From the NCBI GenBank assembly GCA_044225565.1, contig JBGAIL010000150.1, positions 1 to 12,091 of the forward strand: a stretch of 12,091 nt of DNA. The letters run 5' to 3'. The first letter of the stretch is position 1. Every line of letters begins with the position of its first letter. Positions 7,563-12,091 of this stretch are shown here, one piece after another. The notes below the pieces were generated by a model. That model did no database searches. It saw only the letters and a list, made by a program, of their open reading frames with translations, and was not told the DNA's origin. A program made the translations under genes and the position numbers. The stretch comes from CAVXAE01 sp044225565 (lineage in GTDB: Bacteria > Pseudomonadota > Gammaproteobacteria > Steroidobacterales > Steroidobacteraceae).

Positions 7563-8345
7563 TCAGCCTTCGATGAGCGCCAGCACGCGCAGCGGGCTGC
7601 CCGAGCCTCCCTCGATCTTGAGCGGCGCGGCGACGATGACGGCCCCTTGCGGGGGCAGCTGGTCGAGATGCCGCAGGCATTGCAGCCCGAACCTGTTCGC
7701 CCCGTGCATCAGGGTATGGCAGGGATAGGGCAGCGGCCAGGAATACGACTGGCCGGCATCGGTGTTGATGGTCTCCACGCCGAAGCCCCGCACGTCGCGC
7801 TCACGGATCAGCCATTCGACCGCCTCCTGGGAGGGCCCGGGCGTGTGTGCGCCGTCCTCGCGCACGTTGGCGAACGATGCCGGATCGCCGATGCGCTTCG
7901 ACCAGTCCGTGCGCAGCAGCAGCCATGAGCCCGCCGGGATGCGCCCGTTCGCCCTTTCCCAGGCTTCGAGGAAGCCTACGGTGAGCACCCAATCCTCGTC
8001 TCGTCGCACCTCTGCGCTCGCATCCACCACGGCCGCGAGGCCGATGAACGCCGCAGGATCGATGGTATCGACGGAATTGTTCGGGTGATCGCGCCCCGTG
8101 ACCCAGTGCACCGGCGCATCGAAATGCGTTCCAGTGTGCTCGCCGCAGGAAAAATTGTTCCAGTACCACGCGGGCCCCGCTTCGTCGTACCGGGAGATGC
8201 GCTCCATCCTGAACCCCCACACCTGCCCGAACTGCGGGGGCAGCTGCAGCGCCGGAAACTGCGGGCTGAGCGTGTGCGTAAGATCGATGACGCGACACTT
8301 TCCAGCGGCGACGTCGCGCGCGAATTCCAACAGTCGGCTACTCAT
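7563..8345 (-). CDS. Cyclase-family metal-dependent hydrolase (kynurenine-formamidase-like fold)
   Basis: With the ATG at 8343-8345 the protein has 260 residues, the usual size for the cyclase family (PF04199 type). The metal motif H70-T-G-T-H74-F-D76-A-P-V-H80 is intact. The C-terminal half keeps H210 and the segment NRFGLQCLRHLDQLPP, then APLKIEGGSGSP. In bacterial kynurenine formamidase KynB, a Glu twelve residues after the equivalent of H210 is a metal ligand; here Q222 sits there. The protein therefore belongs to a different branch of the family, and a KynB name is not justified. Family members open N-formyl, lactam or lactone bonds. No signal peptide, so cytosolic. The ATG lies inside the end of the dipeptidase gene (ATGAGTAG, 8-base overlap), with GGGAG seven bases upstream, implying translational coupling. 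An upstream in-frame ATG at 8435 would add 30 low-complexity residues and is disfavoured. Confidence 0.85.
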   Translation of the reverse strand: MSSRLLEFARDVAAGKCRVIDLTHTLSPQFPALQLPPQFGQVWGFRMERISRYDEAGPAWYWNNFSCGEHTGTHFDAPVHWVTGRDHPNNSVDTIDPAAFIGLAAVVDASAEVRRDEDWVLTVGFLEAWERANGRIPAGSWLLLRTDWSKRIGDPASFANVREDGAHTPGPSQEAVEWLIRERDVRGFGVETINTDAGQSYSWPLPYPCHTLMHGANRFGLQCLRHLDQLPPQGAVIVAAPLKIEGGSGSPLRVLALIEG

Positions 8346-9681
8346 TCGCAATCTCCCAGTGTGTGAGGCCGGGCCGGGGCCCGGTATTGGTTCGCAACTC
8401 CCGCGGCGCGCTCCCTGCCGCTCGCTCCGTTTCACGCATCACCCGCAGGAGATTCCCGCCCCAGATCTTCGCGATGTCCTGCTCGCCATGGCCGCGGCGA
8501 AGCAGCTCTTCGGTGATGTGACTGCCCTCGGATACGTCCATCCAGCCGGCAAGCCCGCCGCTGGCGGCACCACCGCCCGCATAGAAGTCCGAGCCGATGC
8601 CCACGTGATCGATGCCTACCCGTTTCACGACGTATTCGATGTGATCCACGTAGTCGGAAACGGTAGCACGGGGCCATTGGCGGTCGAGCTCGACGAGGCG
8701 CTGGCCGTAGGCCACCAGGACGGCGTTCGACACCTGCGCCCACGCCATCGGGCCCACGAGCCCGAGCGACTCTCCTGCTTTCGCGATGGCGCGATTCTTT
8801 GCCTCGGAATTGCGCTTGATGTAGTCGCTATAACCCACCACCTGCACGACACCGCCGCGCAGCGCCAAAGCTTGCAGCTGCTCGTCGTCCATGTTGCGCG
8901 GCGTGTCGGCAAGCGCCCGCACGGCCGAATGCGACGCGATGACGGGCACCCTGCTCGCGGCGATCGCCTGCAGCGCAGTCTTCTTCGAGACGTGCGATAC
9001 GTCCACCATGATGCCGAGGCGGTTCATCTCCGCGATCACCCGCCGGCCGAACTCGCTGAGGCCACCGTGCTCCTCGAGCGCATCGCCCAGCTCTTCGATC
9101 GGCACCGAAGAATCCGCGATCGCGTTGTGACCGGTATGGGTCAGCGTGATGTAGCGCACTCCCTGGTCGAACAGCTCGGAGAGCCGGTGGAGATCGGTGC
9201 CGATGGGGTAGCCATTCTCGACACCCAGGAGCACCGCATGCCTTCCCTCCGCCACGATGCGCACCACGTCGTCCGCCGTCCGTGCGATGGCCACGCGATC
9301 CGGGTGCTGGCGCGCCATGCGGTGGATGCCGGCGATCATCCTGCCGGCTTGGTCCCATGCCTGCCGGTATTGGGCGGGGGTACGCCGGTTCTGCCCCACC
9401 GCCGCGACGAGGAAGACTGCATCGAGGCAGCCGCGTTCCATCCTGGGCAGGGTGAATTGTGCGCTGCCGTCGGCGGCAGGATCTATCTCGTCCGTCGCGA
9501 AACCATCCGGCACGTCGATGTGCGAATCCAGGGTGAGGATGGCGCAGTGCAAGGAAACGCCCGCGGCGGCAGGCTCTGCGGCCGTGCTCTTGCTTTCCAG
9601 GACCACGGCGGCACCGCTCGCGCACAGGAGCAGGACACCGATGCGAGCCAGCCGCGGTTTTCCCGCAGATGCCTTTCCCAT
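8338..9681 (-). CDS. Secreted membrane dipeptidase (renal dipeptidase family, peptidase M19)
   Basis: This is a complete 447-residue protein. M19 enzymes are binuclear zinc dipeptidases that split L-Xaa-Xaa dipeptides, tolerate a D-residue at the C-terminal position, and often hydrolyse dehydropeptides. All metal ligands align with human renal dipeptidase: H54-x-D56, E155 (GVENGYP), H230 (DVSHVS) and H251 (IASHSA), with the same 21-residue spacing between the two His, plus substrate-side D365 in GIGSDF. The N-terminus (KPRLAR then GVLLLCASGAAVV) is a signal peptide or anchor, so it acts in the periplasm. The ATG at 9679-9681 has no Shine-Dalgarno; a candidate promoter in the AT-rich palindrome would leave a leader of only about ten bases. 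It is the first gene of the leftward series and overlaps the cyclase-family gene by 8 bases. The pairing with a D-aminoacylase and an amino-acid permease suggests use of dipeptides or acyl amino acids as nutrients. Confidence 0.93.
   Translation of the reverse strand: MGKASAGKPRLARIGVLLLCASGAAVVLESKSTAAEPAAAGVSLHCAILTLDSHIDVPDGFATDEIDPAADGSAQFTLPRMERGCLDAVFLVAAVGQNRRTPAQYRQAWDQAGRMIAGIHRMARQHPDRVAIARTADDVVRIVAEGRHAVLLGVENGYPIGTDLHRLSELFDQGVRYITLTHTGHNAIADSSVPIEELGDALEEHGGLSEFGRRVIAEMNRLGIMVDVSHVSKKTALQAIAASRVPVIASHSAVRALADTPRNMDDEQLQALALRGGVVQVVGYSDYIKRNSEAKNRAIAKAGESLGLVGPMAWAQVSNAVLVAYGQRLVELDRQWPRATVSDYVDHIEYVVKRVGIDHVGIGSDFYAGGGAASGGLAGWMDVSEGSHITEELLRRGHGEQDIAKIWGGNLLRVMRETERAAGSAPRELRTNTGPRPGLTHWEIANE
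8353..8357 (-). promoter_or_regulatory. Ribosome binding site of the cyclase-family gene, inside the dipeptidase gene
   Basis: GGGAG on the minus strand, seven bases before ATG 8343-8345. It decides between this start and the in-frame ATG at 8433-8435, and supports coupled translation across the 8-base overlap. Confidence 0.65.
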
Positions 9682-9696
9682 GTCGCGCGGCCCGGG

Positions 9697-9727
9697 TTGA
9701 TATATATGCAGTTACATATAATATCAA
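9697..9727. promoter_or_regulatory. AT-rich palindromic operator with overlapping divergent promoters
   Basis: The arms are TTGATATATATG (9697-9708) and CATATAATATCAA (9715-9727); the reverse complement of the second arm equals the first apart from one extra T. The plus strand offers TTGATA (9697-9702), 16 bases, TAATAT (9719-9724), facing the permease. The minus strand offers TTGATA (9727-9722), 17 bases, TATATC (9704-9699), facing the dipeptidase. The core ATATGCAGTTACATATA (9704-9720) recurs with 3 changes at 11250-11266. A regulator bound here would block RNA polymerase in both directions, so repression is the simpler reading; no regulator gene is in the window. Confidence 0.65.
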
Positions 9728-9757
9728 TTGGGACTCGCATCAAGAGGGCGTGCGCTA

Positions 9758-9810
9758 CTCGCGGCCGCGAGAGAGCATGCCGGGCGGATCCGCCGGGATA
9801 CACAGGGGGA
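9758..9810 (+). promoter_or_regulatory. Permease leader: two perfect palindromes and Shine-Dalgarno
   Basis: If transcription starts near 9731 the permease leader is about 88 bases. It holds two perfect palindromes, CTCGCGGCCGCGAG (9758-9771) and GGCGGATCCGCC (9783-9794), followed by AGGGGGA (9804-9810), eight bases before the ATG at 9819. The ribosome site is convincing. A role of the palindromes (leader hairpins) is only a possibility in such GC-rich DNA. Confidence 0.4.
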
Positions 9811-9818
9811 AACGGGTA

Positions 9819-11216
9819 ATGCACGGCACGACCGTCGGCGATCGGGAGAGCGGCCTCGACCACGCACTGAGCCGCGCGCAGGTCGTCATGATCGGCATCG
9901 GCGGCGCGATCGGCACCGGCCTCTTCATGGGCAGCGGCATCGCCATCGGCTATGCCGGGCCCGCGGTGGTCCTGAGTTATGCCATCGCGGGATTCGCCGC
10001 CCTGGTGATGGTGTTCAGCCTCTCGGAGATGGCCGTGGTCCATCCGACGGCAGGCTCTTTCGGCACCTATGCCGAGACGTACCTCAACCCGTGGGCCGGC
10101 TTCGTGGTCCGCTACACCTACTGGCTGGCGCAGGTGATCGCAGTAGGGGGCGAGGCAGTCGCCGCCGGCGTATACATGACCTACTGGTTCCCGCACGTTC
10201 CGGTATGGGCATGGTCGGTTGGCTTCGCCCTCGTCCTGCTGTACGTGAACGCACGGTCGGTCGCCAATTTCGGCACCTTCGAATACTGGTTCGCCATGAT
10301 CAAGGTCGCCGCGATCGTGGTGTTCATCATCCTCGGTCTCGCCAACATCTTCGGCATCGGGGTCCCGGCGACGGGCCTGCACAATCTCACGGAGCTGCCG
10401 GGCGGGTTCACGCCCCATGGCTTCGCCGGGGTGTGGATGGCCGTCATCGTCGGCATCTTCTCGTTCAACGGAATCGAGGTCATCGCCGTCACGTCGGGGG
10501 AAGTGAAGGACCCGCGCAAGGCGATCCCCGCCGCGCTGCGCACCATGGTGCTGAGGCTGTTCCTCTTCTACATCCTGGCCCTGACCATCGTCGTGGCCTT
10601 CGTTCCCTGGATGGAGAGCGGGGCCAAGGTCGTGACGCAGAGCCCGTTCGTGAAGGTGTTCGACCGGTCGGGCGTCCTCTATGCCGCCGGCATCATGAAC
10701 TTCGTGGTGGTGAGCGCGGCCCTGTCCAGCATGAACACCAACGTGTACCTGTGCTCCAGGATGCTGTTCTCCCTGGCGCGCGGCAACTATGCGCCGGCCT
10801 TCCTCGGCAGGCTCGGCCGGAACCGCACCCCGCTCGCGGCCACCGTCGCATCGGGCGTCTGCATCCTGCTCGCCGCCGGGGTGTCCAAGCTCACACCGCT
10901 CGCCTACAACTATCTCTTCGGCGTGGCGCTGTTCGGCGCCATCATCGTCTGGATATTCATCCTCGCGAGCCATATCGGCTTCCGGCGCCGTCACCGGGAG
11001 GCGGATCTGCCGGTGCGGATGCCGTTCTTTCCCTGGATGCAGCTCGCGGGCATCGCCCTGCTGGCGGCGGTGCTGATCACGATGGGGCTCGACAGGGAGT
11101 TCTGGAACATCTCGTGGATCATCGGCGTGCCGTGGCTCGCCGCGATCTCCGCGGCTTATTTCATCTGGCGCGCACGCAACCGCAACGCCGCCTCTCGCGG
11201 CAAACAGGGAGCCTGA
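9819..11216 (+). CDS. Amino-acid permease, APC superfamily, AAT (AnsP/GabP/ProY-like) family
   Basis: With the ATG at 9819 the protein has 465 residues, the usual AAT length, and about twelve hydrophobic segments. The discontinuous first helix shows G28-G-A-I-G-T-G-L-F36, the substrate-binding motif of the family. AGPAVVLSYAIAG, SLSEMAVVHPTAGSFGTYAE, SFNGIEVIAVTSGEVKDPRKAIPAAL and ALSSMNTNVYLCSRMLFSLARG follow at the expected places. These transporters import amino acids with protons across the inner membrane; the amino acid taken up cannot be read from sequence. The start is chosen from AGGGGGA eight bases upstream and because it leaves a normal short N-terminal tail; the frame stays open further upstream, through the promoter palindrome to 9669. 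The gene is divergent from the dipeptidase gene, shares its promoter region, and lies just before the PLP enzyme gene, which suits uptake of hydrolysis products. Confidence 0.93.
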   Translation: MHGTTVGDRESGLDHALSRAQVVMIGIGGAIGTGLFMGSGIAIGYAGPAVVLSYAIAGFAALVMVFSLSEMAVVHPTAGSFGTYAETYLNPWAGFVVRYTYWLAQVIAVGGEAVAAGVYMTYWFPHVPVWAWSVGFALVLLYVNARSVANFGTFEYWFAMIKVAAIVVFIILGLANIFGIGVPATGLHNLTELPGGFTPHGFAGVWMAVIVGIFSFNGIEVIAVTSGEVKDPRKAIPAALRTMVLRLFLFYILALTIVVAFVPWMESGAKVVTQSPFVKVFDRSGVLYAAGIMNFVVVSAALSSMNTNVYLCSRMLFSLARGNYAPAFLGRLGRNRTPLAATVASGVCILLAAGVSKLTPLAYNYLFGVALFGAIIVWIFILASHIGFRRRHREADLPVRMPFFPWMQLAGIALLAAVLITMGLDREFWNISWIIGVPWLAAISAAYFIWRARNRNAASRGKQGA

Positions 11217-11241
11217 GCTAGCGGCGCCGCGCGGTCCAACG

Positions 11242-11272
11242 TTGCATTCATATGCAATGTCATATATTTTTG
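11242..11272 (+). promoter_or_regulatory. AT-rich promoter/operator of the PLP enzyme gene, second copy of the shared element
   Basis: ATATGCAATGTCATATA at 11250-11266 matches the permease/dipeptidase element in 14 of 17 bases and has the same ATATG-N6-CATAT arms. A second dyad overlaps it: TTGCAT-TCAT-ATGCAA (11242-11257). A likely promoter is TTGCAT (11242-11247), 17 bases, TATTTT (11265-11270); TATATT at 11263 with a 15-base spacer is the alternative. Start of transcription would fall at about 11277, right at the ATG of the next gene. The 25 bases between the permease stop and this element contain GCGGCGCCGC (11221-11230) but no T tract, so no clear terminator. Confidence 0.6.
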
Positions 11273-11277
11273 CATCC

Positions 11278-12091
11278 ATGGGGCGCGCGGACCAGTCCGG
11301 GGGAGCGAGCCGTGCCGGCACCGGCGCGGCCGGACACGCTGCGCAAGGCACGCCGGCGCACCGCCCCGCCGCGCGCGACATCGACTGGGCTCGCATCCGC
11401 CAGCGCTTTCCCGTCTTCGAGCGCAGGAACTACCTCAACAGCTGCTCCTACGGCGCCCTGTCGCTCGAAGTGGCGCGAGCCGGGCAGCGCTACTTCGACG
11501 AACGGCTGCACAAGGGCGTCGACTGGCCCGACTGGGTCGAGCACAACGAGGCATTGCGCGGCTCGCTGGCCCGCCTGCTGCGTGTGCATCCGGATGAGAT
11601 TGCGCTCACCACTTCCGCATCCGCGGGCCTGAACTCGCTCGCCAGCGCCCTGCGGTTCGACGGGCCGCGCAACAAGATCGTCATCACGGACCTCGAGTTT
11701 CCGACCAACGCCCAGATCTGGTACGCGCAGGAGATGCGCGGTGCGCGCGTCGTGCGGCTGCCTGCACCCGAGGGAATCGTGCGCCCCGAGCAGTTCGAGC
11801 AGGCGATCGACGACGAGACGCTGCTGGTGGCGACCTCGCACGTCTGCTACCGCAACGGCAGCAGGGTCGACGTCGCGCGCCTGGCCGCGCTCACCCATGG
11901 CCGCGGGGCGCACCTGCTCATCGACGACTTCCAGTCGACCGGGACCACCCGGCTGCTGCCTACCGGACTCGGCGCGGACTTCGTCGTCGGGGGCACCTTC
12001 AAGTATCTGCTCGGCACGGCCGGCATCGCATTCCTGTTCGTACGCCGGCCCCTGATCGAGGCCCTTGCTCCGACCGCCACGGGCTGGTTCG
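11278..12091 (+). CDS. Class V aminotransferase-fold PLP enzyme, 3' end cut by window
   Basis: Translation from ATG 11278 gives 271 residues and remains open at the edge; the family is usually about 380-430 residues. The order is typical of fold-type I class V enzymes: RFPVFERRNYLN (N-terminal substrate region), T112-S-A-S-A-G-L-N (phosphate site), D216-D-F-Q219-S-T-G (Asp for the pyridine nitrogen), and GGTF-K242-YLLG with the Schiff-base lysine, then GIAFLFVRR. The family covers aminotransferases, cysteine desulfurases, kynureninases and isopenicillin-N-epimerase-like racemases; the visible part does not decide among them. Residues 1-33 are a Gly/Ala/Arg-rich extension of low complexity. 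There is no Shine-Dalgarno, but the promoter just upstream predicts a leaderless transcript beginning at this ATG. An in-frame ATG at 11257 lies inside the operator and is less likely. It probably converts the amino acid brought in by the neighbouring permease. Confidence 0.87.
   Translation, partial: MGRADQSGGASRAGTGAAGHAAQGTPAHRPAARDIDWARIRQRFPVFERRNYLNSCSYGALSLEVARAGQRYFDERLHKGVDWPDWVEHNEALRGSLARLLRVHPDEIALTTSASAGLNSLASALRFDGPRNKIVITDLEFPTNAQIWYAQEMRGARVVRLPAPEGIVRPEQFEQAIDDETLLVATSHVCYRNGSRVDVARLAALTHGRGAHLLIDDFQSTGTTRLLPTGLGADFVVGGTFKYLLGTAGIAFLFVRRPLIEALAPTATGWF

Noticed and set aside
5967..7928. 653-residue plus-strand open frame
   Set aside because: Antisense to the deacylase and the end of the cyclase-family gene; Arg/His/Ala-rich, no domain landmarks.
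8346..8435. Longer start (ATG 8435) for the cyclase-family protein
   Set aside because: It would add 30 Arg/Gly/Pro-rich residues inside the dipeptidase frame; ATG 8345 has GGGAG at seven bases and the usual overlap geometry.
8098..9819. 573-residue plus-strand open frame whose stop TAA overlaps the permease ATG (TAATG)
   Set aside because: It looks like a coupled upstream gene, but it is antisense to the dipeptidase and cyclase-family genes, has no recognisable motif, and would run through the AT-rich promoter palindrome.
11221..11230. GCGGCGCCGC palindrome after the permease stop as a terminator
   Set aside because: Stem is short and no T tract follows; only a GC palindrome.
11257..11277. 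Earlier in-frame ATG at 11257 for the PLP enzyme
   Set aside because: It lies inside the shared operator core and upstream of the candidate -10 box, with no ribosome site.
9483..11396. 637-residue open frame on the minus strand opposite the permease
   Set aside because: It is antisense to a fully motif-supported permease, runs through both promoter islands, and its translation is a His/Asp/Glu/Arg-rich composition typical of a shadow frame in GC-rich DNA.
7563..12091. A tryptophan/kynurenine pathway reading (formamidase plus kynureninase-like PLP enzyme)
   Set aside because: The cyclase-family protein lacks the KynB Glu ligand, the PLP enzyme has no kynureninase signature that I can recognise, and no tryptophan dioxygenase is present; the neighbours point to peptides instead.

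Overview
The window is GC-rich DNA with tightly packed genes and long open antisense frames, typical of a high-GC proteobacterium. Gene families and the secretion signals (Sec signals, one lipobox) suggest a Gram-negative gammaproteobacterium of the Xanthomonadales/Steroidobacterales kind, but this taxonomic guess is weak. No RNA genes, insertion sequences, CRISPR arrays or phage genes were seen.

Layout. Left part: a partial secreted beta-lactamase-fold serine hydrolase (1-1089, minus) is divergent from an M3-like zinc metallopeptidase lipoprotein (1233-2930, plus). Middle: five minus-strand genes read leftward from 9681 to 2914, namely an M19 membrane dipeptidase, a cyclase-family metal hydrolase (8-base overlap with the dipeptidase), an N-acyl-D-amino-acid deacylase-like amidohydrolase, a cytosolic lipase-like alpha/beta hydrolase (20-base gap) and a second beta-lactamase-fold hydrolase. 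The last one meets the metallopeptidase tail to tail with a 17-base overlap. Right part: an amino-acid permease of the APC superfamily (9819-11216, plus), divergent from the dipeptidase, and then a class V PLP-dependent enzyme (11278 to the edge, plus).

How it may work. Five products carry export or lipoprotein signals (both serine hydrolases, the metallopeptidase, the deacylase and the dipeptidase). The permease is in the inner membrane, and the cyclase-family hydrolase, the lipase-like enzyme and the PLP enzyme look cytosolic. This fits a catabolic module: hydrolysis of peptides or N-acylated, possibly D-configured, amino-acid compounds outside the cytoplasm, uptake of the released amino acid, then intracellular conversion. 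The substrate is not known; this is inference from families and context.

Regulation. Two AT-rich islands in otherwise GC-rich DNA, one between dipeptidase and permease (9697-9727) and one upstream of the PLP enzyme (11242-11272), share a 17-base element (14 of 17 identical) with inverted arms ATATG-N6-CATAT. In both it sits between plausible -35 and -10 boxes. One unseen regulator probably controls all three transcription units. The deacylase gene also has a perfect 8-bp inverted repeat that covers its Shine-Dalgarno sequence.
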